A stretch of 64,000 nucleotides of DNA from Amycolatopsis taiwanensis DSM 45107 (lineage in GTDB: Bacteria; Actinomycetota; Actinomycetes; Mycobacteriales; Pseudonocardiaceae), in assembly GCF_000519205.1 (NCBI RefSeq), contig NZ_JAFB01000010.1:20671-84670 (forward strand), read 5' to 3'. The notes under the pieces are model-generated. The model was not told the origin of the DNA. It did not search any database and saw only the letters and a program-made list of their open reading frames with translations. Positions 25,202 to 35,399 of this stretch are shown here, piece after piece. The first letter of the stretch is position 1; each line of letters starts with the position of its first letter. The translations under genes were made by a program, and so were the position numbers.

Positions 25202-26365
25202 ATGCACATCGTGGTTCTGGGTGGCGGTTATTCGGGCCTGCTGGCCACAAAGCTGCTCGCCAAGCGCACGAACGCGAAGGTGACCCTGATCAACGCCGCG
25301 GACCGGTTCGTCGAGCGGGTGCGACTGCACCAGCTCTCGTCCGGGCAACAGTTGCGGGACCTGCCGTTCACCGAGCTGCTCGACGGCTCGGGCGTGGACC
25401 TGATCATCGACCGGGCAACCGCCATCGACGTGGAGAACCGGGCCATCCGTCTGGAGAACGCTCCGGAGCCGGTGAGCTACGACGTCCTGTTCTACGCGGT
25501 CGGCAGCCAGGCGAACCTGGACATGGTGCCCGGTGCGGCCGAGCACGCCTACACCGTGGCCGACGCCGCGGGGGCGAGGCGGCTGCATGAGCGCGTGACT
25601 GTGTTGTCTGGGGGTGCAACCCCCAGACCCCGCCTGGGGGCAAGCCCTCAGACCTCCTTGGCGGGGACCGTCGCAGTGGTCGGCGGCGGGCTGACCGGGA
25701 TCGAAGCCGCCAGCGAACTGGCCGAGTCCAACCCCGAGTTGAAGGTGCGGCTGGTGACCGGCGGGGAGTTCGGTGGTGCGCTGTCCGACCGTGGGCGGCG
25801 TCACCTGCGGTCGAGTTTCGAGCGGCTGGGCATCGAGATTTCGGAGCAGGTCCGGGTGACCGAGGTGCGGGCCGACGGCCTGATGCTGGCCGGCGGTGAG
25901 CACATCCCGGCGGACATCGTGATCTGGACCACCGGTTTCCGGGTGCCGGCCCTGGCCCGCGAGGCCGGATTCGCCGTCGACGCGGACGGGCGGATGATCG
26001 TCGACGAAACGCTGCGTTCGGTTTCGCATCCCGAGGTTTACGCGGTCGGAGACGCCGCCGCGGCCCACCGCGCCGACAACCAGGAGCTACGGATGGCCTG
26101 CGCGACCGGGCTGCCGACCGCCGCCCACGCCGTGGGCGCGCTCGCCGATCGGCTCGCCGGACGCACCCCGAAGCCGCTGGACTTCGGGTACCGGTTCCGG
26201 TGCATCAGCCTCGGCCGGCGCAACGGCCTCATCCAGTTCGTCCGCGCCGACGACAGCCCGGTGGAGAGGGTGCTCACCGGTCGGATGGCCGCGCTGTACA
26301 AGGAAGCGATCGTGCGCAGCACCATCATGGTGCAGCGGCACCCCGCGCTCGCCAAGTTCGCTTGA
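25202..26365 (+). CDS. FAD-dependent NAD(P)H oxidoreductase (NDH-2-like), ECF41 partner
   Basis: 387 residues. The FAD motif VVLGGGYSGLLATKLLAKR is at residues 4-22, the NAD(P) motif VAVVGGGLTGIEAASELAE near residue 158, and a third FAD contact VYAVGDAAAA near 280, the layout of type II NADH dehydrogenases and related quinone reductases. It starts 138 bp after the ECF41 stop and is its probable regulatory target. Compared with the paralogue at 45837, it carries an in-frame insertion of about 18 residues (SGGATPRPRLGASPQTS) just before the NAD motif, encoded by the palindromic element at 25607-25660. Confidence 0.88.
   Translation: MHIVVLGGGYSGLLATKLLAKRTNAKVTLINAADRFVERVRLHQLSSGQQLRDLPFTELLDGSGVDLIIDRATAIDVENRAIRLENAPEPVSYDVLFYAVGSQANLDMVPGAAEHAYTVADAAGARRLHERVTVLSGGATPRPRLGASPQTSLAGTVAVVGGGLTGIEAASELAESNPELKVRLVTGGEFGGALSDRGRRHLRSSFERLGIEISEQVRVTEVRADGLMLAGGEHIPADIVIWTTGFRVPALAREAGFAVDADGRMIVDETLRSVSHPEVYAVGDAAAAHRADNQELRMACATGLPTAAHAVGALADRLAGRTPKPLDFGYRFRCISLGRRNGLIQFVRADDSPVERVLTGRMAALYKEAIVRSTIMVQRHPALAKFA
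25607..25660. repeat. Palindromic element inserted in frame within the oxidoreductase gene
   Basis: TCTGGGGGT-GCA-ACCCCCAGA (25607-25627) is a perfect 9-bp hairpin, followed by a weaker one, GGGGGCAAGCCCTC (about 25636-25650). It encodes Gly/Pro/Arg-rich residues absent from the paralogue in this window. The base composition and symmetry are those of an intergenic repeat. Confidence 0.7.
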
Positions 26366-26377
26366 GAGTCTGTTCTG

Positions 26378-26434
26378 GAGAACCCCCGGTCACCGTGAGT
26401 CCTCGAACCCGCAAGATTGGGTGGGCGGGTTCTC
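26378..26434. terminator. Convergent terminator region with alternative stems
   Basis: Two left arms, GAGAACCC (26378-26385) and GAACCCGC (26405-26412), can each pair with the overlapping right arms at 26427-26434 and 26425-26432. It lies between the oxidoreductase stop and the DUF1992 stop, which converge. Confidence 0.6.
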
Positions 26435-26927
26435 AAACGACACCGAGTGCGAACAACCGGTGCCACCAGCGCGACGACCTCGGCTTCTCCGTCGGCACCG
26501 CGGGCTGGGCGGCGGCACGCTTCGCCGCCCGGTCCGCCTTCCACTGCTCGACCACCGCGTCCGCGTCCACCGGCCGGACCGGAACGTCCGGGCCCGACGG
26601 GACCCGCAGGTGGTTCATGATCCGCTTGTTGAGCTCCCCGACGACCTCGCGGACCGCTTTCTCCGAGCGGAGCGGGCGGACGCTCGCAGGCAGGTCGAGG
26701 ATTTCCTTGCGAAGCTTCAACGGAGTGGGTAGGAGCGCGTCGGTGGATATTCCCTCGCGCTCCATTTTCCGGCGGATCCACCAGTTTTCGTCGTACGGCT
26801 GGTTCAGGCCGGGCAGCGGCCTTCCCCTGCCTGGCAGGTTGTCGAACTCACCGGCCTCGGTCGCTTCCCGGATCTGCCGTTCGACCCAGGACTCGGAGCT
26901 CATCCCGGTCGGCTTCCGTTCCGTCAT
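26433..26927 (-). CDS. DUF1992 (DnaJ-homologue C28-like) protein
   Basis: 164 residues. The hallmark SWVERQIREATEAGEFDNLPGRGRPL is near the N-terminus, followed by DENWWIRRKMEREGI and a LPTPLKLRKEI stretch, all typical of DUF1992. The C-terminus is basic. Function is unknown; the family is widespread in actinobacteria. A decayed partial copy of this gene is found 580 bp upstream at 27507-27612. Confidence 0.88.
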   Translation of the reverse strand: MTERKPTGMSSESWVERQIREATEAGEFDNLPGRGRPLPGLNQPYDENWWIRRKMEREGISTDALLPTPLKLRKEILDLPASVRPLRSEKAVREVVGELNKRIMNHLRVPSGPDVPVRPVDADAVVEQWKADRAAKRAAAQPAVPTEKPRSSRWWHRLFALGVV

Positions 26928-26996
26928 GACTCGATTGTGCCGCCGAAGCGTGACCGGGCAAGGCGGGCGGTCTTGGGAACGGGCTGTCGGTCACCG

Positions 26997-27338
26997 TCAC
27001 AGGTCGCGAGCTTGGCCAGTTCCGGCGTCGCGAGTCCGCGCGCGATACCGCTGCACGCCGGTGTAGATGCCGACGAGGATGACGATTCCGCCGATGATCG
27101 GCATCGCGATCTTGATTTCCTTGTCCTGGCTGGATTGAGCCTCGTCGTAGTCCTGCTCCTCACCGGTCGCGGTGTTGACGCAGACTTCCCCGTGACTGAG
27201 TGTCTTCCCGCGGCCGCAGCTGGGGTCGCTGACTCCGAAGGCGAAGGCGCCGATTATGAGAAACAGTCCGACGACGACGAGGGTGATCGGTTTCGCGAAG
27301 GCCTTGACGCCCAATGTGGCTTCTCCTGGTGGTGCCAT
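26997..27338 (-). CDS. Small two-helix membrane protein of unknown function
   Basis: 113 residues. Two hydrophobic segments (PITLVVVGLFLIIGAFAFGV and IAMPIIGGIVILVGIYTGV) flank an acidic extracytoplasmic loop of about 45 residues containing two Cys (SCGRGKTL, EVCVNTATGE) that could form a disulphide. The tail after the second helix is basic, so it probably faces the cytoplasm. It lies between DUF1992 and its decayed copy. I do not recognise a family. Confidence 0.65.
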   Translation of the reverse strand: MAPPGEATLGVKAFAKPITLVVVGLFLIIGAFAFGVSDPSCGRGKTLSHGEVCVNTATGEEQDYDEAQSSQDKEIKIAMPIIGGIVILVGIYTGVQRYRARTRDAGTGQARDL

Positions 27339-27424
27339 GGATCTTGCGGGGCAGCCACGCTATCTGTTGATGCTGACCTTGCCGGCGGCCGGGGGCCGAG
27401 CGCGTGCCGTATGCCACACGGACC

Positions 27425-27500
27425 TCGGCCCCGGCGTGTCCCCGGTTCCGGCGCGCGTGTCCCCGGTTCAGGCGTCCGAGTTCCTGGTTCAGGGCGTCGT
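27425..27500. repeat. Short 21-bp repeat remnant (element E6)
   Basis: Three to four units (GCGTGTCCCCGGTTCCGGCGC and GAGTTCCTGGTTCAGGG types) in the right-half sense only. An imperfect inverted repeat, GGGGCCGAG at about 27388 with CTCGGCCCC at 27422, takes the place of the usual centre. Confidence 0.65.
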
Positions 27501-27506
27501 CGACGT

Positions 27507-27612
27507 TCCATTTCCGCCGGATCCGCCAGTTTTCGTCGCGCGGCTTGTTCAAACCGGACAGCGGCTTTCCCTTACCAGGCAGGTCGAACCGTGACTGGGC
27601 AAGGCGAGCGGC
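27507..27612 (-). pseudogene. Decayed internal fragment of a second DUF1992 gene
   Basis: Read on the minus strand it encodes PLSGLNKPRDENWRIRRKW, matching PLPGLNQPYDENWWIRRKM of the intact gene. It then jumps across a deletion of about 95 bp to sequence matching the 5' flank of DUF1992 (GTGACTGGGCAAGGCGAGCGG against 26950-26970). It has no start or stop. It abuts the stop of the LLM oxidoreductase gene. Confidence 0.7.
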
Positions 27613-27613
27613 C

Positions 27614-28495
27614 TCAATCGGCGAAGGAGCTTCCGGCCAAGACGTCCAGCACGCGTTCCCGGTCCTCCTTCGAGCCGGGCACCGAGACGATCAGGTCGGT
27701 CACCCCCGCGTCGCGGAACCGCCGCAGTTCCCGCAGCACGGAGCTCTCGTCACCGGCTACGACCGTGTCCGCGGGCCCGGACAGTCCACCGCGTTCGAGC
27801 ATCGCCCGGTACGCCGGAAGCTCGCGGACTATCGCGTAGTCCCGCGCGACCCGCTCGCGTACGCCGTCGGCGTCGCTCGTGACCACCACCAACAGCGTCA
27901 GCGCGATCCGAGCGCCGTCACTGAGCCGGGGCACCAGGTAGTCGGAGACCGTCTTGGGCCGTGCCCACAGCGCGAGGGTGCCGTCGGCCAGATCGCGGGC
28001 CACCTCGAGCATTCGCGGCCCCAGCGCGGCGAGCATCACCGAGGGCGGATCCGCGGCGATGGCCAGTTGGGTGTCGATGGTGAAGAACGTGCCGGAGTAC
28101 TTCACGTGTTCGCCGCGCAACAGCGGCCGGAGGACTTCCAGGTATTCCCGGGTGTGCCGGGCGGGTGCGGTGTACGGGATGCCGAACTCGCCGGTCATGA
28201 TGAGCGCGGCGCTCGGTCCGATGCCCAGCGTGAGCCGGCGGCCGGAGAGCGCCTGCACGGTCAGTGCCTCGGTCGCCATGACCACCGGGTGGCGCGGGTA
28301 GGTCGGCACGACCGCGGTGCCGAGTTCGTCCGGCCCGTCGCTCGTCGTGGCGAGCACCGCCAGCGGGTCCCACCCGCCGGGTGCCTGGTTGGTCCAGGCG
28401 CTGTCGAGGCCGCGGGCGGCCACGGCACGGGCGTCCGCCTGGATTTCATCGACGGTGACGGCGCCCGAGGAGTCGAGGTGAATTCCGATTCGCAT
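27614..28495 (-). CDS. LLM-class (F420-dependent type) oxidoreductase
   Basis: 293 residues from ATG 28495. The luciferase-like TIM-barrel is indicated by the N-terminal MRIGIHLDSSGAVTVDEIQ, the segment LSGRRLTLGIGPSA, EYLEVLRPLLRGEHVKYSG and LAALGPRMLEVARDLADG. This pattern is typical of actinobacterial LLM proteins that use coenzyme F420 rather than FMN; the cofactor is inferred. It is divergent from the LysR gene 100 bp away, its likely regulator. Confidence 0.88.
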   Translation of the reverse strand: MRIGIHLDSSGAVTVDEIQADARAVAARGLDSAWTNQAPGGWDPLAVLATTSDGPDELGTAVVPTYPRHPVVMATEALTVQALSGRRLTLGIGPSAALIMTGEFGIPYTAPARHTREYLEVLRPLLRGEHVKYSGTFFTIDTQLAIAADPPSVMLAALGPRMLEVARDLADGTLALWARPKTVSDYLVPRLSDGARIALTLLVVVTSDADGVRERVARDYAIVRELPAYRAMLERGGLSGPADTVVAGDESSVLRELRRFRDAGVTDLIVSVPGSKEDRERVLDVLAGSSFAD

Positions 28496-28595
28496 GGGAA
28501 CAGTCCACCGCGACGCCGGCCCTGGACCCAGATCCAAGTGGTCCGCGCAGTAATAAGATCTAGTGATCGTCGCAGGTGAAGCGATCGGAGCCGGG

Positions 28596-29486
28596 ATGGA
28601 ACTGCGTGCACTTCGATACTTCGTGACCGTCGCCGAGGAGCTGCACTTCGGGCGGGCGGCCGAGCGGCTCAACATCGTGCAGCCCGCGGTCAGCCAGCAG
28701 GTCGCCCGGCTGGAACGCGAGCTGGGGGTCCGGCTGCTGGACCGCTCTCCCCGGCGGGTGCGCCTGACCGAAGCCGGGCGGCGCGTGCTCGACGCCGCGC
28801 GGGAGACCCTCCTGGCGGCCGAACGGGTGCGGGCCGCGGTGGACACGCCCGCGGCCCGGGTGCGCATCGGCACCGAGCCAGGGCTGACCCGTCGGCTCGA
28901 ACGCGGCATCGACGCCCTCCATGAGCACAACCCCTCGTTCGAAGTGGCCCTCGTGGATCTCCCGGTCACCCCGCGGCTGAACGCCCTGCGGCGCGGTGAA
29001 CTCGACCTGGTACTGGCCCGTGGTGTGGTATCCGCGGCCGGGCTCCGAGTCCTGCCCACCTGGTCTGAGCCGCTGTGCGCGGTGGTCTCCACCCGGCACC
29101 CGGCCGCGCGACGAGTCTCGGTCACTCTCGCCGAAATGGCCGGCTACGTGTTGCGGGTCCCCTCCCGGAAGTACGACGGGCCCCTGCACGATGCCGTCAT
29201 CTCCGCCCTTCGGGGGGTAGGCATCCATCCACCGCTCGGCCGGCCCCTCGGCACCGTTGCGGACACGATGATCGAGCTCGGCTTGAACCCGCACAGCTGG
29301 GCACTGCTGCCCGCCGACCTGGTCGCCCGCACCGATTCCACCCGGGTGCGGGCGGTTGAGTTCGACCCGCCGATCACGGTCACCGGCAGCGTCATCATTC
29401 CCGACGACGACGCCACGAAGGGCTGCGTCGAAACCGTCGTGGCTGCATTCCGGGACGCGGCCGCCCACGCCGTGTCTGCGATATGA
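28596..29486 (+). CDS. LysR-family transcriptional regulator
   Basis: 296 residues from ATG 28596 (ATCGGAG upstream). The winged helix is ELRALRYFVTVAEELHFGRAAERL with NIVQPAVSQQVARLERELG, the canonical LysR DNA-binding domain. The substrate-binding domain spans residues about 90-290. It is divergent from the LLM oxidoreductase, the usual LysR/target layout. No downstream gene follows on the same strand for 455 bp. Confidence 0.92.
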   Translation: MELRALRYFVTVAEELHFGRAAERLNIVQPAVSQQVARLERELGVRLLDRSPRRVRLTEAGRRVLDAARETLLAAERVRAAVDTPAARVRIGTEPGLTRRLERGIDALHEHNPSFEVALVDLPVTPRLNALRRGELDLVLARGVVSAAGLRVLPTWSEPLCAVVSTRHPAARRVSVTLAEMAGYVLRVPSRKYDGPLHDAVISALRGVGIHPPLGRPLGTVADTMIELGLNPHSWALLPADLVARTDSTRVRAVEFDPPITVTGSVIIPDDDATKGCVETVVAAFRDAAAHAVSAI

Positions 29487-29941
29487 GGGCATGTCCACCG
29501 GCGTCCTCCGTCCCCGGCGCCGCCTCGGTGCTTGCCGCCGCTGCCGACGCACATGGGACGGGAAACTCAGGTGCCTGAGCGCCGAACTCGCCCGCTCCAA
29601 CTGGGGGCACAGACAGGACGGGAAAGTCGCTGGCGTGAGCCCTGACGCCACCGTTAGCCTTGCGACGCACTTGTTGAGCGCAGACCGGGCCAGCGTGCCC
29701 TAGAAAGAGTGTTTCATGCCCCGGCTCGCGCCGAGCGTACCTCGGCCCACCGCGTAGTGACCTGGTTCCGCTGCCGCTGTTCGTGAGCGGCCGACTGGAA
29801 GCTGCGTTCCGGTGCCCGTTTCCACTCGCACCCATGCCCCTGCCTTAGGGACGTGGTCTTCTCGCGCGTGGCCTGTTCGTCGAGGATCGCTCGGCCGGCT
29901 CTTGCTGTCATCGCATACTTCTCAGCAAGGGAGCACTCCGG
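29487..29941. other. Intergenic stretch without a gene
   Basis: 455 bp between LysR and the first RNHCP gene. It contains a short palindrome CTCAGG-TG-CCTGAG (about 29567-29580) and a twice-occurring GACGGGAAA (about 29558 and 29616), perhaps worn-out relatives of the 21-bp arrays. The ribosome site AAGGGAGCAC of the next gene is at about 29926. Nothing else could be supported. Confidence 0.5.
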
Positions 29942-30325
29942 GTGTCCAACCCAGCCAACACTGCACCGAGCACTTCGCGCAGCACTTCGAAGATCGACAC
30001 GTTCGCCTGCGAGTGGTGCGGTCTGACCGTGTCCACATTCGCCGCGGATGGCACGCTGCGCAATCACTGTCCAGCGTGCCTGCGCTCGCAACACATCACC
30101 GACCATGTCGAGGGTGGCCCGAGCCAGTGTCGGGCGCGCATGACCCCGATCGCCATCGCCGTGCTGCGCACTGGCGACTGGATGGTCATCCACCGCTGCG
30201 TGCGCTGTGACGAGCTGACCTCCAACCCGGTCTGCACGGATGACAACCAGCTCCTCCTGCTGCGCATGGCGGTACGTCCGCTGGCACAGCCGCCGTTCCC
30301 ACTTGAAACGTTCGGTGCCCTGTGA
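29942..30325 (+). CDS. RNHCP-domain zinc-ribbon protein, first copy
   Basis: 127 residues from GTG 29942. FACEWCGLTVSTF (CxxC), then TLRNHCPACLRSQH (the RNHCP motif with CPxC), an SQCRARM segment and VIHRCVRCDELTSN (CxxC) give at least two potential zinc sites. RNHCP proteins are small and of unknown function. The N-terminus is Ser/Thr-rich and the C-terminus short. It is paralogous to the next gene 97 bp downstream on the same strand. Confidence 0.85.
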   Translation: MSNPANTAPSTSRSTSKIDTFACEWCGLTVSTFAADGTLRNHCPACLRSQHITDHVEGGPSQCRARMTPIAIAVLRTGDWMVIHRCVRCDELTSNPVCTDDNQLLLLRMAVRPLAQPPFPLETFGAL

Positions 30326-30422
30326 CGCCGGGCAATGGGGAGATGAGGATGTCACGGCCGTGTTGCCGCGGCAGCCAGCCTTCGACCGCATGCCGCCGGT
30401 CACCAGGAAGGAGGAGATGACC

Positions 30423-30848
30423 ATGCCGCGGCGCAACACCGTGCGGGGACGGGCCCAGGCCCGGCGCCCGCAGCGTCACAAGGACGTCCGGCACGGCCAG
30501 GGCCGCCATCGCGCCCACGAATTCCGGTGCGTCGAGTGCCGGCTCGAGGTCTCCACGGATGCCCCGGGAACCGCCCACCGCAACCACTGTCCGAACTGTC
30601 TGGCCAGCCTGCACGTGGATCGCCGTGTCCCCGGCGACCGCGCCGCGACCTGTCGCGGACGGATGGAGGCAGTGAGCATGTCGGTGCGGCCGGATGGGGA
30701 ATGGATGATCATCCATCAGTGCCTGTCCTGCGGGGAACTGAGCGCCAACCGCATCGCGGGCGATGACAATGCCCTGGCCTTGGTCCGTCTTGCGGTCAAA
30801 CCCTTGCAGGACGCCCGGGCCGCGACCCGCGCGCTGTTCATCCTCTGA
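30423..30848 (+). CDS. RNHCP-domain zinc-ribbon protein, second copy
   Basis: 141 residues from ATG 30423, with GGAAGGAGGAG 7-8 bases upstream; an in-frame ATG at 30417 is too close to that site. FRCVECRLEVST, THAHRNHCPNCLASLHV-like (AHRNHCPNCLASLHVD), ATCRGRMEAV and IIHQCLSCGELSANR repeat the cysteine layout of the upstream gene. A basic N-terminal tail (PRRNTVRGRAQARRPQRHK) suggests RNA or DNA contact. Function is unknown. It converges on the UvrA-like gene with element E4 between. Confidence 0.86.
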   Translation: MPRRNTVRGRAQARRPQRHKDVRHGQGRHRAHEFRCVECRLEVSTDAPGTAHRNHCPNCLASLHVDRRVPGDRAATCRGRMEAVSMSVRPDGEWMIIHQCLSCGELSANRIAGDDNALALVRLAVKPLQDARAATRALFIL

Positions 30849-30924
30849 CCGGCAACCGGGTCGGCCGACCAGCGGTGCACGCCACCGCCGTCGGCGGCCC
30901 GGTACAGGCGCGTGGGACACACCG

Positions 30925-31118
30925 TTCCTGAACCGGGGACACAGCTGCCTGAAGCGGGGACACGCCGCCCTGAACCGGGGACACGCCGCCCTGAAGTGGG
31001 GACACGCCGGGATCTGGCGTGTCCCCGGTTCCTGCGCGCGAGTTCCCGGTTCGGGTGCGTGAGTTCCCGGTTCGGGTGCGTGAGTTCCCGGTTGGGGTGT
31101 CCGAGTTCTGGCTTGGGA
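30925..31118. repeat. Two-sided 21-bp repeat array with central hairpin (element E4)
   Basis: Left units CCTGAACCGGGGACACGCCGC, right units GAGTTCCCGGTTCGGGTGCGT. The centre is GGGGACACGCC (30998-31008), loop GGGATCT, then GGCGTGTCCCC (31016-31026). The loop and right arm are nearly identical to those of E3. It fills the space between two convergent stops (30848 and 31145). Confidence 0.85.
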
Positions 31119-31144
31119 GAGCAGCCTTGGGAGAGCAGCTTGGG

Positions 31145-33562
<2,418 letters not shown>

Positions 33563-33695
33563 GCTTACCGTGTCTCCATCTGTTGGGCAGGACGTCTGGT
33601 TGGTGTTCCGTCGGGGTAGTCGAGGCTACGGTTGGTCAGACCGACCGGCACCGTCCGCCGGGGCATGCGGGTAGTGGTTGTGATTTCGGCAGGGG

Positions 33696-34109
33696 TCAGC
33701 GAAGCTCTTGGATGCGGATGAGGTTGCCTGCGGGGTCGCGGAAGGCGCAGTCGCGCATCCCGTATGGCTGTTCGGTCGGTTCCTGGACGACTTCGGCGGC
33801 CTCGTTGGCCTGTACCTTTTCGAAGATGCTGTCGAGGTCGCGGGTGGCCAGGAGGATCCAGCCGTAGGTGCCCTTGGCCATCATCTCGGCGATGGTGCGG
33901 CGCTCGTCGTCGGTGATGCCGGGGTCGGCGGTCGGTGGTGCCAGGAGGATGGACGTGTCGGGCTGGTCCTTGGGGCCGACCGTGATCCAGCGCATCGTGC
34001 CCTGTCCGACGTCGTTGCGGACCTCGAAGCCGAGGGCGTCGCGATAGAAGGCCAGCGAAGCCTCCGGGTCGCTGTGCGGGAGGTAGCTCGCGTGAATGGT
34101 GATGTCCAT
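33696..34109 (-). CDS. VOC-family (glyoxalase-like) protein, AraC-linked copy
   Basis: 137 residues from ATG 34109. Single VOC domain: ITIHASYLPHSDPEASLAFYRDALGFEVRND, then DDERRTIAEMMAKGTYGWIL and DCAFRDPAGNLIRIQEL with a terminal metal-binding-type Glu. It follows the AraC gene on the same strand with a 5-bp gap, so it is probably its target. It is closely related to the protein at 36831-37241 (most of the sequence identical), a recent duplication. Substrate unknown. Confidence 0.9.
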   Translation of the reverse strand: MDITIHASYLPHSDPEASLAFYRDALGFEVRNDVGQGTMRWITVGPKDQPDTSILLAPPTADPGITDDERRTIAEMMAKGTYGWILLATRDLDSIFEKVQANEAAEVVQEPTEQPYGMRDCAFRDPAGNLIRIQELR

Positions 34110-34114
34110 GGCAG

Positions 34115-34561
34115 TCACCCTAGGTGACCCCCGGGCGAGCGTGCTTCTCGATTCCTGACCGGTCTGGTCACCTGTTTGGCCACGCAGGAGGGCATGCCCG
34201 CCGTCGCGCGCGCGGCGTCGCGTCGGTACGCGCTGGGTGACATGCCGACCAGTTCGGTGAAGCGGGTGCTGAAGGTGCCCAGCGACGCGGAGCCGACCGC
34301 GAAACAGACCTCGGTGACGCTGAGATCGCCACGACGGAGCAGCGCCATCGCGCGCTCGATGCGCCGGGTCATCAGATAGGAATACGGCGATTCGCCATAG
34401 GCGCGCCGGAACTCGCGACTGAGATGCCCGGCCGACATGTGCGCATCGCGAGCCAGCGCCTCGACATCCAACGGCTGCGCATACTCCCGATCGATCCGAT
34501 CACGCACGCGACGCAGCCGCGCAAGATCGCTCAGGTGCTGCGCCGAGGGCTTGCTGGTCAC
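34115..34561 (-). CDS. AraC-family regulator, DNA-binding domain only
   Basis: 148 residues from GTG 34561. It consists of the AraC double helix-turn-helix (RVRDRIDREYAQPLDVEALARDA, SPYSYLMTRRIERAMALL, EVCFAVGSASLGTFSTRFTELVG) with no sensing domain. The C-terminal tail CVAKQVTRPVRNREARSP is of interest because a remnant of the same tail persists next to the second VOC gene at 37252-37330. It heads an AraC-VOC pair. Confidence 0.9.
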   Translation of the reverse strand: MTSKPSAQHLSDLARLRRVRDRIDREYAQPLDVEALARDAHMSAGHLSREFRRAYGESPYSYLMTRRIERAMALLRRGDLSVTEVCFAVGSASLGTFSTRFTELVGMSPSAYRRDAARATAGMPSCVAKQVTRPVRNREARSPGGHLG

Positions 34562-34712
34562 GGGCCCGATCGTACGTCGCGCCGGAGCAACCCTGGACCG
34601 CTGGTGTCCCACGCCACCGGAGCGTCACCGCTGGCCCGAGCCGGGCCCGCCTTCGCCTACCGCAGTGGCGGCAGCGGCGAAAACCTGCAGCGCGGGTACC
34701 TCGTCGAGGTTT

Positions 34713-34730
34713 CTTGACCTACAGGTCAAG
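34713..34730. promoter_or_regulatory. TetR operator O1, CTTGACCT-AC-AGGTCAAG
   Basis: A perfect palindrome of 8-bp arms with a 2-bp spacer, 20 bp upstream of the TetR start. A near-identical site (O2) precedes the SDR gene at 35368. It is also well placed to overlap a promoter: TTGACC would be at the -35 of tetR. Confidence 0.85.
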
Positions 34731-34750
34731 TACTTGCTAGAGTGGCAGAC

Positions 34751-35326
34751 ATGGGCAGGCCGAAGAACTTCGAACCGGACGTGGTGATCGCGCAGGCGAT
34801 GGAAACGTTCTGGACGAACGGTTATGCCGGCACCTCCCCGGCCGACCTCGCGGAGGCGACAGGGGTGGGGAAAGGCAGTCTGTACCACACATTCGGCTCC
34901 AAGCGGGAACTGTTCGGTAAGGCTCTCGACCTGTATGACCGTGCGGGTTCGGAGATGACCGAGGAGTTCCTTTCCCGGCCAGGCACCGCCAAGGAACGCA
35001 TCCGGGCCTATCTCGTGTTCATTGTGGACATTGACCTGACCGGGCCGGTCAAGCGTGGTTGTCTGGCCGCGAACACGGCACTCGAGTTGGGCGGACGGGA
35101 CGAGGAGGCCACTCGGGCGGTTCGGCGGATGGAGGAGCGCACTATCGAGTTGCTCACCGCCCGCATCGAACAGGGCCAACGCGACGGCGATGTCGCTCCT
35201 GAAGTCGATGCCAAAGCGCAGGCGCAGTTCCTGATGAACACCATCGTGGGGCTGCGCGTGATGGCCAAGACGTTCGACGGGCCGGCGCTGTACCGGATCA
35301 TCGACACTGCCCTGGCGGGCTTCTGA
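34751..35326 (+). CDS. TetR-family repressor of the adjacent SDR gene
   Basis: 191 residues from ATG 34751. GRPKNFEPDVVIAQAMETFW and TSPADLAEATGVGKGSLYHTFGSKRELFGKAL form the helix-turn-helix. The C-terminal domain contains GCLAANTALELGGRDEE, typical of the YcdC/TetR_C group that often senses electrophiles or small organics. Operators O1 and O2 flank it, and a terminator follows, so it is transcribed separately from the SDR gene but under the same control. Confidence 0.93.
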   Translation: MGRPKNFEPDVVIAQAMETFWTNGYAGTSPADLAEATGVGKGSLYHTFGSKRELFGKALDLYDRAGSEMTEEFLSRPGTAKERIRAYLVFIVDIDLTGPVKRGCLAANTALELGGRDEEATRAVRRMEERTIELLTARIEQGQRDGDVAPEVDAKAQAQFLMNTIVGLRVMAKTFDGPALYRIIDTALAGF

Positions 35327-35343
35327 CACACCGCACTGTTGGC

Positions 35344-35370
35344 TTGGGCGCTTTTTGCGCCCAAATTTTT
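35344..35370 (+). terminator. Intrinsic terminator after the TetR gene
   Basis: TTGGGCGC-TTTTT-GCGCCCAA followed by A and five T: a perfect 8-bp GC-rich stem with a T-tract, 18 bp past the stop at 35326. The T-tract runs into operator O2. Confidence 0.85.
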
Positions 35371-35385
35371 GACCTGTAGTTCAAG
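35368..35385. promoter_or_regulatory. TetR operator O2 upstream of the SDR gene
   Basis: TTTGACCT-GT-AGTTCAAG, matching O1 at most positions, 15 bp before the SDR start. It shares bases with the end of the upstream terminator. Confidence 0.8.
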
Positions 35386-35399
35386 AACGAAGAGGAATC

